Shown here: piece after piece, positions 26,787 to 35,504 of the stretch | Numbering within the stretch: position 1 is the stretch's first letter | Layout: the number at the start of each line of letters is the position of its first letter | DNA from: Pseudoprimorskyibacter insulae | Lineage (GTDB): Bacteria; Pseudomonadota; Alphaproteobacteria; Rhodobacterales; Rhodobacteraceae | Direction of reading: 5' to 3' | Length of the DNA: 64,000 bases | Assembly: GCF_900302505.1 (NCBI RefSeq) | Contig: NZ_OMOJ01000001.1 | Location: 682,001 to 746,000, forward strand | Translations under genes and position numbers: made by a program | The notes under the pieces: generated by a model | What the model was told of the DNA's origin: nothing | What the model saw: the letters and a program-made list of their open reading frames with translations, nothing else | Database searches by the model: none

Positions 26787-28088
26787 TTAGGGCAGTGACC
26801 AGACGGAGGCTTTCCCCTCCTTCGACTTCACCACGCCAAGTGCTTCGCTCGCGCGCCGGAGGGTCGGGAGTGAAATCCCTTCCTCCTTGGCCCAGCCGTC
26901 CAGCACCTTCTTCTTGACCGGCCCCTTGCGGAGGACGCTTTCCAGCCAGCCCGTGGCCGTTTCCCGTTCCTTGGGGGGCCGCCCACGCTCCGAGTCCGGC
27001 GGTGCCAGCAGGTCGCCCACCGTCAGTTCCGGTTCGCAAGGGTGCCAGATCACATGAGGATGGGATCGGGGGCCTGTGCTCTGCATTTCGAACACGATGG
27101 TCGGCCCCGGCTCGGCATAGTTCGATTTGGCGTGTGCAACGGCACGCTTGCGCGGGTCGTCGGGATGCGGCGCGAGGATCAGGCCCGAGCGCACGCGCGC
27201 CGAAATCGAAATCGACCCGATACCTTGGTGCATAGCATGGTCGGCCCGCGCTTTCCGTAGGTGCCGGACGATCAGGATGGCCGTGTCGAACTCGCGGGCC
27301 AACTGATCAATCTGCACCATGAAATGCATGGTCTCGGTTGCCTTGTTCCCGTCCGTGCCTTCCTTCATGAACGCAATGATGGGGTCGATCACCACGAGCG
27401 CAGGCGTGTTTGCCGCGAGTTCCAGCCGCAAGAGAGTGAGGCCGCGTTCATCCAAGGTGAACGGTTTCTCCTGGTATCGGACCTTCGAGACATCGGCCCC
27501 GGCCTTCATGAGGCGGGGTTTTAGCACGCGCGATGGGTCATCCTCGGCGGACATGAACAGGACCGAGCCATTTTCGATGTCATCCACGAACGGCGGGGGC
27601 CTGCCTGTCGTGACAGCGGCGGCGATTGCGCATGTGAAGGTGGATTTCCCTTGGCCCATGTTCCCGTCGAGAACCGTCAGGGCACCCTTCACGATATAGG
27701 GATATGCGAGGAACTGTGGATCATCTTCCTCCACGTCCCCCAACCAGCCGAATGCTGCCTCATGCCCAGCCTCGTACTCGCTGACGCTCGCGGCGATGCG
27801 TTCGACCTCATCGGCGTCAAGCGGCGGGCTACACGCCGCCGCGTTGATCGCCTGCAACGCGCCCGCGATGGCGGTCTCAGCCAGTCCGCGAAATCTTAGC
27901 GAACCGGCAATCTTGGTCAGTTCACTGTTTCGGCCCCCGGCCTTGAACGCGACGACCTTATCGGGTCGCCTTTCTTTTGTCGGGGTCTCCTTCGAGGATT
28001 TCGCGGTGCGACCCGTCCGTTTCGCTGGACGTGCCGTGCTCTTCGGATGCTGAGGCCGCTGCCTGCTGGGATTGGATCGCTTCTTCAT
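26787..28088 (-). CDS. RepA-like AAA/RecA-fold helicase
   Basis: A 433-residue protein with a basic Ser/Lys/Arg-rich N-terminal 50 residues, a small helical region, then a RecA-fold ATPase: Walker A DGNMGQGKST near residue 147, FMSAEDD, and Walker B ALVVIDP. A LIVRHLRK...GSISISARVRS segment matches the RepA/RSF1010-type hexameric helicase family (AAA_25). The C-terminal region looks like a winged helix (LDGWAKEEGISLPTLRRASEAL). ATG 28088 overlaps the primase stop by 4 bp, so the two are coupled and probably replicate the excised element. Confidence 0.8.
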   Translation of the reverse strand: MKKRSNPSRQRPQHPKSTARPAKRTGRTAKSSKETPTKERRPDKVVAFKAGGRNSELTKIAGSLRFRGLAETAIAGALQAINAAACSPPLDADEVERIAASVSEYEAGHEAAFGWLGDVEEDDPQFLAYPYIVKGALTVLDGNMGQGKSTFTCAIAAAVTTGRPPPFVDDIENGSVLFMSAEDDPSRVLKPRLMKAGADVSKVRYQEKPFTLDERGLTLLRLELAANTPALVVIDPIIAFMKEGTDGNKATETMHFMVQIDQLAREFDTAILIVRHLRKARADHAMHQGIGSISISARVRSGLILAPHPDDPRKRAVAHAKSNYAEPGPTIVFEMQSTGPRSHPHVIWHPCEPELTVGDLLAPPDSERGRPPKERETATGWLESVLRKGPVKKKVLDGWAKEEGISLPTLRRASEALGVVKSKEGKASVWSLP

Positions 28089-29068
28089 GCGTCATCCCCC
28101 AGCTTGCCGACCACGCGGGCGATTTCCTCATTGAGCTTGCCGATGTCGTGTCCGTGCTTCTCCACGAAATAGGGGTTTGGCCAAATTACGCTGGCGATTT
28201 CGTCATGACACGCGCCTGCCTCGTGTAGCGCGGCGATCATGTGGAAAATCTGGGCAGAGCGGTTCGGCTCATACGCCTTACGGTTCCCCATCAGCGTTCG
28301 CGCCTTGGGGTGAAGGTCTTTTCGGTATTTCCTGATGACCTCGGCCTTGTCGAACTTGGTCGGATCGACATCTACCTCGGGCAGAGGACTCGTCAGCTTC
28401 GCTCGATCTCGCTTCAAGGCGAGCGGTCGAGCGCGGATTTCGGTCCAGTCACATGCAACCGTGTGGACGTAGGGTTCGTCGTACTGGGGCTTGTGATTGA
28501 CCGACCCCATGAGACGCAGCATCTTCGTAATCGTCCAGCCGTTCCGGTCGCCACCGTGCCGGTATGCCAGAGCCTTGGAAAACCGCTCGGCCTCGTCCGG
28601 TTCGTGGTACGTATCCCATGACCAAAGCGCCTGATACCGATCCGGCGAAGTCTCCCAGATCAAGCTCGGCCACGGGTCATAGGCGTCGGGGTCACTCTCG
28701 TCGATGTCGCACCAGCCGAAACGTGTCGGCAGGGCATACTGACGCTTGCGGCGCGGCTTGGAGAAGGCGTTCGGGCAGAAATACTGATCGTAATCCCAGC
28801 GATTGAATTGGGTCAGGAGGTCGAACAGCTCTGTCGAGAACGCGCCGTTCCTGATCTTGATGGCCTTCTCGATCCATTTCCCGTCCGAAACCCTCTTGAA
28901 ACCCAAGAAGGTATAGACTGTCCCTTTCGGCACCTCCCAGAAATCCCAAATATCCATGAAGAATTGGTACTGGCTGCGGGTGACATCGGCGTCGTCGTCA
29001 AGGTCTTTGAAGATCCGGGCCGTGTTCTTGGGGTGCTTGTTCGGCACGTAGGTTTTCTTGTTCGTCAT
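28085..29068 (-). CDS. Putative primase of the integrative element
   Basis: A 327-residue protein; ATG 29068 has GGAG 6 bases upstream. The GWCDIDESD acidic motif followed by LIWETSPDRYQALWSW and the later TKMLRLMGSVNHKP are features of archaeo-eukaryotic-type (RepB/primpol-like) primases on plasmids and satellites. The last 100 residues are helical and could be a PriCT-like domain. Coupled to the helicase gene downstream. Confidence 0.7.
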   Translation of the reverse strand: MTNKKTYVPNKHPKNTARIFKDLDDDADVTRSQYQFFMDIWDFWEVPKGTVYTFLGFKRVSDGKWIEKAIKIRNGAFSTELFDLLTQFNRWDYDQYFCPNAFSKPRRKRQYALPTRFGWCDIDESDPDAYDPWPSLIWETSPDRYQALWSWDTYHEPDEAERFSKALAYRHGGDRNGWTITKMLRLMGSVNHKPQYDEPYVHTVACDWTEIRARPLALKRDRAKLTSPLPEVDVDPTKFDKAEVIRKYRKDLHPKARTLMGNRKAYEPNRSAQIFHMIAALHEAGACHDEIASVIWPNPYFVEKHGHDIGKLNEEIARVVGKLGDDA

Positions 29069-29159
29069 GATCGTCTCCGACATGCGACCCGGCAGCCACA
29101 GGTGATGGACACCCTCGGGCGCGCGCAGGTCGCTTTATTTGGTGGGGTGTGGTCGCCGG

Positions 29160-29384
29160 TCAGTAGTCGGCGTAATGGGTGCGAGCGCGCTCGGCCGCGC
29201 GGTCAGCTAGCCAGTCCTCGATCTCGGCCATGAACCACGCGACGGTGGTGCCGGCCATGCGGATTCTGCGCGGGAACCGTCCGCGTGCTTCCCAGCGAAG
29301 CAGCGTAACGTTGGATACCTTGATGCCCATGCGCTTCAAGTCGTCGCGCGTTGCGAGCATCTTACTTGCTTTGTCGTCTGTCAT
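29160..29384 (-). CDS. AlpA-like helix-turn-helix regulator/excisionase
   Basis: A 74-residue protein starting at ATG 29384 with AGAAAGGG upstream. It has the MerR/AlpA-type winged helix: a helix-turn-helix around VSNVTLLRWEARGRFPRRI and a C-terminal WFMAEIEDWLADRA. In P4-like elements such proteins switch on the integrase or act in excision. It is upstream of primase and helicase on the same strand. Confidence 0.8.
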   Translation of the reverse strand: MTDDKASKMLATRDDLKRMGIKVSNVTLLRWEARGRFPRRIRMAGTTVAWFMAEIEDWLADRAAERARTHYADY

Positions 29385-29497
29385 GATTTTCCCTTTCTGA
29401 CTAAAGGGAACCGGTTCCTGACAAAGCAGTCGCATGGATTTCAGGGCGTGTCATTTCGGCACTATGAACGGGATGGGTCCATTTGAAGCCGTTTTGT

Positions 29498-30232
29498 TCA
29501 ATCGTAGAGGCGGTAGGCAGCTACAGCCGTTTGTATCTGTCTATTGAGGTTCTCGAACCGCTTCGCATCTTTCGAGAATTTGGAAAAATAGGCGGCCAAA
29601 AGTGGGTGCGCTGACGCTCGGATGAACTCAGGAAATTCACCGTCGATATGGCCAGAAGATGCAGAACGTTTCACGTTTTCGATCCCCCTGAAGGCGATGA
29701 AAACCTCTGTCATTCCATCGACAGTCATTTGAATTGTTTCGGCATATGCCGTCGCAACCCCGTCTTCTTTGGGTGTGGCGGAAACTGCCTGAACCAATTC
29801 TTGAAGAGCCGAAACGGCATTTCGTGCCTCATGCACCCTTTGCCGCATTTCGGACGCAGGAACGAAACGCGGGGAGTTGTCCCGCCCAAAGCGGACAACC
29901 ACCGACGATAACAGGTCGTCGGACTCGGCCAATTCTGCCAATAGGCGGCGGGAGGTAGTATCGATCTTTGCGGCCCAGGCATATTTTTGGGCCGGGGTCG
30001 AGGCACCACCTGCGAAATTGAAAACAGACAGAAGGTATTCGGCTGTGGCGGCGAGTTGAAGGCGCAACGCAGTGATGTCGGCTGGGTTCTCAAGCCTCAA
30101 CGTGCCTGCAATCTTGAGCGCAGCGTCATCGGTGTAGATTTCGGACCACGGATTATGACCGCAAGGGAAGTCCTTGCTGGCTTCACCAACCCAACGCTCA
30201 GGCGTGATGTCGCCTTTCAGCTTTCTGATCAT
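29498..30232 (-). CDS. Hypothetical protein next to integrase
   Basis: A 244-residue protein of unknown family. Mainly helical, with an Ala/Leu-rich central stretch and no membrane segment. ATG 30232 is the likely start (MIRKLKGDITPERW) although its ribosome site is weak; it overlaps the integrase end by 35 bp, so it is probably translated from the integrase transcript. Codon composition is more AT-rich than the integrase, which suggests cargo rather than core. Confidence 0.55.
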   Translation of the reverse strand: MIRKLKGDITPERWVGEASKDFPCGHNPWSEIYTDDAALKIAGTLRLENPADITALRLQLAATAEYLLSVFNFAGGASTPAQKYAWAAKIDTTSRRLLAELAESDDLLSSVVVRFGRDNSPRFVPASEMRQRVHEARNAVSALQELVQAVSATPKEDGVATAYAETIQMTVDGMTEVFIAFRGIENVKRSASSGHIDGEFPEFIRASAHPLLAAYFSKFSKDAKRFENLNRQIQTAVAAYRLYD

Positions 30233-31391
30233 TCTTGGGCGCTGTGATTTTTTCGATACGCTCATTCCATTTGCCCAATGCCTCGCGCTTCTCGTCCGCG
30301 TATGAATAGACATTGTAGATAGCCGCCACGCCCGAGACCACACCCGTCTTGTGGTTCAATAGCGCCTCGGTGACGGGCTGTGGAACGCCCAGCATCGCCA
30401 TGTTCGTGGACATCGTGCGCCGCAGGTCGTGGATGATCCACGGCTCCGTGCCCTCGGGCAGCGCCTTGTCGAGCCGGTCTTTCAGGCGACCGAAGCCCGA
30501 CACGGGCGATTTGCCGGTGGTCGTGAACACGTAGTCCGATCCGAGGAACCTCGGCACCCTGCGCAGCACGTCCAGCATCGCGGCGGTGATCGGAACCGTA
30601 TGCTGCCTGCCGTTCTTCGCGCGCCGCGAAGGCAGGGTCCACAGGCGTTTTTCGAGATCGATTTCCGACCAACGCATCTCGGCGACCTCGGCGCGTCTCT
30701 GGCCGCTGAGGATCAACAGCTTCATGCAATCCCCGAAAGGATAGCCTTCGGCGTCACAGGCCGTCCACAGCGCGCCCAGCTCATCGTCAGTGAGGACGCG
30801 CTCGCGCGACCGTTCCTTGGACAGCGGTTTCATCCCGGCGATGGGGGAGGCATCGATCATGCCGCGCTCGACGCACCAGCCCATCAGGTGCTTTAGGTGG
30901 GCCAGCGCCCGGTTCGCGCTTGTCGGCGCGGATTTGCGGATCAGGTCGCAGGCTTTCACCACGTCTGCACGCTTGATCTGGTCGATGTGTTTGTCGTGCA
31001 GGGTCGTGAACTTCGCCAGCAAGGCTTGCTTTCGCTTCCAGTCGCGGTTGTGAACCATGACGTACTTCTCCATGTAGTCAGGGATCACCGCACCGAGCGT
31101 AGGTTTTGCTTCGACCTCCAAGCCCGTGCGATCCTCAAACCGACCCGTCTCGATATCATAGAGCACCTGTCGCACCCGTTTGCGCGCTTCGGCCAGCGAT
31201 AAGACAGGGAACCGTCCGATGGTCAGGCGGCGCATCTTCCCGTTGATGCGCTTGTGCAGGCAGAATGTCTTAGTGCCGGACGTGCTGATGCGAAAGACGA
31301 GGCCCGGCATCAACTCGTCCCGAAATTCGAGACGCTTGGACGGGTCAGGCTTTACGCCTTCGATGAACTTGGCGGTGAGTTTGCGTTTCAT
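30198..31391 (-). CDS. int: Tyrosine recombinase/integrase
   Basis: A 397-residue integrase of the P4/DUF4102 type: N-terminal arm-binding domain (MKRKLTAKFIEGVKPDPSKR...DELMPGLVFRIS), central core-binding domain, and the catalytic domain with Arg in LLILSGQRRAEVAEMRW, HDLRRT (His-x-x-Arg), LLNHKTG and the nucleophile Tyr in AIYNVYSY. ATG 31391 gives the canonical N-terminus; the frame runs 42 bases further. It should catalyse integration between the element site and the 3' end of tRNA-Phe. It lies towards the right end rather than beside the intact tRNA. Confidence 0.93.
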   Translation of the reverse strand: MKRKLTAKFIEGVKPDPSKRLEFRDELMPGLVFRISTSGTKTFCLHKRINGKMRRLTIGRFPVLSLAEARKRVRQVLYDIETGRFEDRTGLEVEAKPTLGAVIPDYMEKYVMVHNRDWKRKQALLAKFTTLHDKHIDQIKRADVVKACDLIRKSAPTSANRALAHLKHLMGWCVERGMIDASPIAGMKPLSKERSRERVLTDDELGALWTACDAEGYPFGDCMKLLILSGQRRAEVAEMRWSEIDLEKRLWTLPSRRAKNGRQHTVPITAAMLDVLRRVPRFLGSDYVFTTTGKSPVSGFGRLKDRLDKALPEGTEPWIIHDLRRTMSTNMAMLGVPQPVTEALLNHKTGVVSGVAAIYNVYSYADEKREALGKWNERIEKITAPKNDQKAERRHHA

Positions 31392-31582
31392 ACGCCCATG
31401 ATAAAATGGGTGGATGAGCTGCGTCAGGGACAACCCTAGAGGGTTTGAGAGGTTTTGGGCCGAACTCTGTCTGCTCGGCTTGTCACGCTGAGCATGGCTG
31501 CCTTGGCTTTCCCATCGCCAATCCAGACAGTATTCGAACGCTACGAAAACTCGCCAAAGCTAATACCTTGTCATCCTGTTTC

Positions 31583-32348
31583 TCAAAGTCGAGTCGTTCC
31601 AGCCCCATAGATGACATTGTCAACCGAGTCGATGCTCAAACGCTTCTCCAATTCTTTCAAGAATTCTTTGTCTCTCACCCTAGGATCGTCGTTGCTCACC
31701 AATGCGACCTTTGCTGAAAGTGGAAGAAACGTGTCAGCCAATTCTGTGAGAAGAATTCCAAACGTTACAGACTCTTTTGGGTTATAGACGGCTTTGAAAA
31801 TCATGGGCCGAAAATATTTCTCAGAACGCGTTGCGCCGATACCGACCATATAAATGCTTCCATGGGCAATATAGATTGGACCTTTGTGGGAGTACTCAAC
31901 ACCGTCCTGCATTGAGACATGGTAGTGCATCCAAGGTTCATCGCCATCATTCGAAATCACTATCCCCCCCCTGAATTAGTCCGTCTTTCCCACGTCGGAA
32001 GACCGTATAGTCGCCACGGTAGTCCTCCAGCGGCCCAAACGCTTCGTTGCGCATTTCAAGGGCGCCACCGAGGGCTTCGGCAACCCGCCAATTTCCACTC
32101 TCGGAACGCGAAACGAAATTATGAAGTTTCCGTATTGCGTCAGCTCCGGCACTGTTTCTTTTAAGAGTATTCGGGAGTCCATTGGCAAACCATCGATCAA
32201 CGCTCTTCCTGCTCGTCCCAATATAGAACGCCAAAAAGTCAAAATACTCCGAGCGGTCACTTGATGGCATTCCCGCAGTTCGCGCTTGCACGAATCCAAC
32301 AATATCGCGCCAAGAACCTTTCAAGAGTTCAAATTGCTTTTCGTCCAT
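31583..32348 (-). pseudogene. HTH protein gene split by a G8 tract (frameshifted or phase-variable)
   Basis: The first frame (32348 to 31947, 133 residues) holds a helix-turn-helix-like FYIGTSRKSVDRWF and then an EDYRGDYTVFRRGKDG region; it stops soon after an 8-G run. A second overlapping frame continues with a globular domain (SNDGDEPWMHYHVS...GPIYIAHGSIYMVGIG) to 31583. Deleting one G would join them as ...LIQGG-IVISNDGDEPW..., a continuous 254-residue protein. A second G8 run stands at its ribosome binding site. So the gene may be phase-variable, use ribosomal frameshifting, be decayed, or contain a homopolymer sequencing error. It is divergent from the ATPase gene and might regulate it. 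Confidence 0.7.
31965..31972. repeat. Homopolymer C8/G8 at reading-frame break
   Basis: Eight consecutive C on the plus strand (G8 in the sense of the minus-strand gene), exactly at the point where the downstream frame would fuse with the upstream frame if one base were missing. Confidence 0.9.
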
Positions 32349-32349
32349 G

Positions 32350-32357
32350 CCCCCCCC
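32350..32357. repeat. Homopolymer C8/G8 at ribosome binding site
   Basis: Eight consecutive C on the plus strand, one base upstream of the minus-strand ATG at 32348. The G8 takes the place of a Shine-Dalgarno sequence, so length changes could alter translation initiation. Confidence 0.85.
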
Positions 32358-32630
32358 ATACAGACAACTTTTTGGTGTTTAGGACAACATTGCGGACAAG
32401 TCGACATGTTTGCTCCCCTGAGTTGCCGGTCTGGATGGCTGTGGACAAATTCATCAGTCCAGCCCCTACCAGCTGACAAATTTGCCACTCAGGGAAGATA
32501 TGGACAAAAACGCGCCGCGAATGGCACACTAAATTTATGAAAATGAACGAAAAATCGTCACTATTTGGATGACATTTGCCAGTGTTCGGCCTATGCTCAT
32601 TCAGGTTCGAGTAGCGTGGTGGAGGCGCAG

Positions 32631-34262
32631 ATGCAGTTCAGACAATTGTTTGGCAATGAGCATGCGGCCGCAGACGATCTTCTGGAGGACTGCTATGTGC
32701 CACCTCCAGGAACTGCGGTTGGCAACCCGATTTTGGTTGGGCGTTGGGGAACTGGGAAAACCGGCCTACTGCTTCATCGGAACGCAAAACTATCGCGCGT
32801 GTTGCGTGATATCGATCCAAATTCAGATCGTATCTGGTATTTGGACGAAACAGGAATTCAGCTCCAAACCCTGCAACGCGTTCAAGAGCTATGCAATGCC
32901 GATGAACACTTGGTCAAACGTGTGCTTGAGGACCTATGGAAATCAGAGATTCTGAGGTGCGCAGTAGCGAGCCTGTATCACCTTTACGACTTCTACGGAC
33001 GACCCACAGGACCGCACTGGGATGAAGTAATCGGTGTCTTTGGTAAAACCACGACGTCAAGCGTTTGGGAGTGGGTTCCAGCGCTTTTTGGGTCCTTCTC
33101 GGCTAGTGAAAAAAAGAACTCGCTGCAAAATCTGATGGATCGGCTGCGCGAGATAAGTTCGCAGCGCTTGATGAACAACGTTCAGGCCTGTCTCCGAGAT
33201 ATAAAAGACCACCCGGTCCAGCCATCTGTTGCCATCGAGCCGATAGAAACACCAGACTCACGGATAGAGGACGAAACCGATCTGGCGCAGACTCTGGTGA
33301 CGTGTTTGCTGAATGTGTTCTATAAGTATTTCCAGCCATCATACCGTCAGCTCCTTCGAGTGGAAATTTCGATCCCTTGGCACCGCTACGTGCGTGATCA
33401 GGTCGGAGAACCGCAGAAGCTCACGCCTTTTGTTGGTCGTTTCAAGTGGACGCCTTCATCGCTCAAGGGATTCATAAACAAGAGAATCGAGTGGGAGTTT
33501 CGTCGTGTTGGGCGTTCTTTCGTTCAAAAGGGTACGCAGGATGCTTGGTCCCTTTTGTTCGAGCCGTTCGTTCGAAACAGCGTCACCCGCACGCCTGAAG
33601 ATTCCTTCGAGTACGTACTTCGTCACTCACAGTATCGCGTCCGCGATGTCCTTCGGATGACGCGAATGGCCGTAGAGTTTGAAGCTGTGAAGCGTGAGGT
33701 CGACACTGACACGGTATTACGTGGAAGAGGCGGTTTGAAGGTTACGGAAAAAAGCTTCAACGCTGCTATCCGTCGTGCCTGCGCTGACACATCTGTCGAG
33801 CGTGTACTTGAAGCATCCAGGAGATTTCCAGGGATTGGTCGATACATTGAGGCATTGCGTGGAATCTCGGTTCCGTTTGATTTTAACGAACTGAAAAAAC
33901 GGCGGTGGTCGCATCTGCTCAGCGAAGATGAGAAAGACGGCGTTTTCAAAGCCTTTGATCAGCTGTGGAGCGCTGGCATAATTGGCATACAGTTGCACGC
34001 CCAAAGCAAACTTGCTGTGGACCAACTGAAGGGGTCCATCGGGTCAAGCTGTCTTTCCAAATCCAACAGATCAGAATCAGAAGCAGTGTTCTATGTTTTT
34101 GACCACCTCAGCGACAGAAAGCCGTATGAAATCCTGACAACTTTCGATCATTCTGATGGTGGCAACGAACACCACGATATCCAAACCAAGATCGTTGTTC
34201 ATCCAATCATGTTCGAATACCTCGACGTACGGCCGGTTAGCGAGTTCCCGATAGGTATCTAA
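32631..34262 (+). CDS. P-loop ATPase, Sll1717-like (defence-associated)
   Basis: A 543-residue protein from ATG 32631, which has GGAGG 5 bases upstream; the frame opens at 32565 without a site. The N-terminus FGNEHAAADDLLEDCYVPP precedes Walker A GRWGTGKTGLLLH, an arrangement typical of the P-loop ATPase Sll1717 family, whose members occur in defence islands. A Walker B is expected in RVEISIPWHRYVRD..., and the C-terminal half contains helical, basic segments (RDVLRMTRMAVEFEA...). No nuclease motif is recognised. It is the last gene before the right attachment site. Confidence 0.7.
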   Translation: MQFRQLFGNEHAAADDLLEDCYVPPPGTAVGNPILVGRWGTGKTGLLLHRNAKLSRVLRDIDPNSDRIWYLDETGIQLQTLQRVQELCNADEHLVKRVLEDLWKSEILRCAVASLYHLYDFYGRPTGPHWDEVIGVFGKTTTSSVWEWVPALFGSFSASEKKNSLQNLMDRLREISSQRLMNNVQACLRDIKDHPVQPSVAIEPIETPDSRIEDETDLAQTLVTCLLNVFYKYFQPSYRQLLRVEISIPWHRYVRDQVGEPQKLTPFVGRFKWTPSSLKGFINKRIEWEFRRVGRSFVQKGTQDAWSLLFEPFVRNSVTRTPEDSFEYVLRHSQYRVRDVLRMTRMAVEFEAVKREVDTDTVLRGRGGLKVTEKSFNAAIRRACADTSVERVLEASRRFPGIGRYIEALRGISVPFDFNELKKRRWSHLLSEDEKDGVFKAFDQLWSAGIIGIQLHAQSKLAVDQLKGSIGSSCLSKSNRSESEAVFYVFDHLSDRKPYEILTTFDHSDGGNEHHDIQTKIVVHPIMFEYLDVRPVSEFPIGI

Positions 34263-34679
34263 TCGGCACGTCTTCGAGGTCTGAGAACTAGTTGAGCTGC
34301 GGCTGTCTTTCGGCTTCAGTAGCACGCGCGCTGAAGTGATGAACTTCGGCAAGTTCCATCGCGGGTATCAGTGGGGTAGCAAGAGCAGCGTGCTTGAATG
34401 TTCAGACGTGAGATGGGGCGAGACGGCCTGCCATTCACAAAGATCAAGGTTTTCAATCGGCTACGTTACAGGTTGAGCGCCCCTGAGACGGCGTGCGCGG
34501 ATCAACAGACCAATTGAAAATCCTCGTGTCGGTGGTTCGATTCCGCCCCCGGGCACCATTATATCCAGCGCAAAGTACTGACACTATCCCTTGTGGGTTG
34601 TATCAATGAGTACATGCGGTGTCAGCGCGCAAAGGGCCTCAACCTTGATGGGCCTCGGTTTAGACCCAAGGCGTGCCGC
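34263..34679. other. Right end of element and junction, no gene
   Basis: This 417-bp stretch holds about 250 bp of element DNA, the right attachment site and 121 bp of chromosome before the dioxygenase gene stop. No open reading frame with a ribosome site is seen. Confidence 0.6.
34513..34558. repeat. attR: orphan tRNA-Phe 3' half
   Basis: 46 bases identical to 19529-19574, spanning anticodon loop to CCA of tRNA-Phe, without any 5' half: upstream bases are unrelated to the tRNA. This is the original chromosomal 3' end displaced by integration. Confidence 0.93.
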
Positions 34680-35411
34680 TTAATCCCGAAACGTCCGCCA
34701 AACCGCGATTTCATCGGGCATGTCGTCCATATACTCTGGGGCAGGGCGCTCCTCTATGACTTCTGGCGCGGCCTTTGGGTTGAACGACAGGGACGCGGCG
34801 CCGAAGACGGTGCCGCCCGATAGCACCGCGTTGACCAGCTCGCCCTCATCCGAACCGGTGGCATAGCGCACCCAGTCGTTGCCGTAGTGTGACGCCCGTT
34901 CGCGCCCTCGTTCGTAGCCCGTCACCTCCAGCACTTGCCGGATCAGGTCCATGTCGAAATAGAGCTGAGTGATCAGCCAAGGCGCGCCGTTTTGATAGAC
35001 CATGACGTGGATATGCACCTCACGCGCGAAATACCACGACGGAAAGACAGTCATAAAGCGGACAACGCCTGCATCATCCGTTTTTTGACGGCCCCGCAGA
35101 AAGGTGGCGTCGCTGCCCTTTACGATCCCGGTATCGTCGATCACTGCGGTCTCTTCCGGGGGGCGGTTCGGGTCCACATGTTCCCAGCCCGAATAGCGGC
35201 CCTGTGCATCGCAATGCCAAATGTCCACATCGAACCCGGCCAAGGGCTGGCCCGTGGCCGCATCCGTTAGCCGAATGGCCAGATCCAGCGGCAAGCCCGG
35301 TTGCCCGTCGCGAATGTCCCGCCGCGTGGGCGGTGCAAAGTAATAGGGGCCTTCGAATTGCTTGGTCGAAACCATGCCAAGGGCGCGGGGCGGGAAGGCG
35401 GGATGGGTCAT
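34680..35411 (-). CDS. Intradiol ring-cleavage dioxygenase
   Basis: A 243-residue non-heme Fe(III) dioxygenase family member. It shows the beta-sandwich signature DIWHCDAQGRYSG near residues 65-77 and the metal ligands PSWYFAREVHIHV (Tyr and His-x-His) near residues 125-137. Family enzymes cleave catechol, protocatechuate or hydroxyquinol between the hydroxyls. The N-terminus is shorter than in catechol 1,2-dioxygenases, and GPYYFAPPTRRDI is like the PcaH/hydroxyquinol opening. It lies 93 bp downstream of the ThDP enzyme on the same strand. Confidence 0.85.
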   Translation of the reverse strand: MTHPAFPPRALGMVSTKQFEGPYYFAPPTRRDIRDGQPGLPLDLAIRLTDAATGQPLAGFDVDIWHCDAQGRYSGWEHVDPNRPPEETAVIDDTGIVKGSDATFLRGRQKTDDAGVVRFMTVFPSWYFAREVHIHVMVYQNGAPWLITQLYFDMDLIRQVLEVTGYERGRERASHYGNDWVRYATGSDEGELVNAVLSGGTVFGAASLSFNPKAAPEVIEERPAPEYMDDMPDEIAVWRTFRD

Positions 35412-35504
35412 GCGGTTGGTCCTTTGATGCGGGTCTTCCAGATATGTTTTGTCGGCAGTGCAGGGAAGTGCAGGGCGGGCGGCCTGGACCGCCCGCCGCG
35501 GCGG

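Larger units (their letters stand above)
19529..34558. mobile_element. Integrative element of about 15 kb in tRNA-Phe
   Basis: The element is delimited by the 46-bp direct repeats and carries a tyrosine integrase, an AlpA-like regulator, a primase and a RepA-like helicase, the set expected for a P4-like satellite or small replicating integrative element. There are no recognisable capsid, packaging, conjugation or relaxase genes. The core 24.6-31.4 kb is GC-rich like the host; the two arms (about 19.6-24.4 and 31.5-34.3 kb) look more AT-rich and hold defence-like cargo. Most cargo in the left arm points rightwards from the tRNA, while the integrase, replication and regulator genes point left. 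One excision unit is about 14,984 bp. Confidence 0.88.

Noticed and set aside
34513-34558. Possible second tRNA-Phe gene
   Set aside because: Only the 3' half (anticodon loop to CCA) is present with no 5' half, so it is an attachment-site remnant rather than a functional tRNA.
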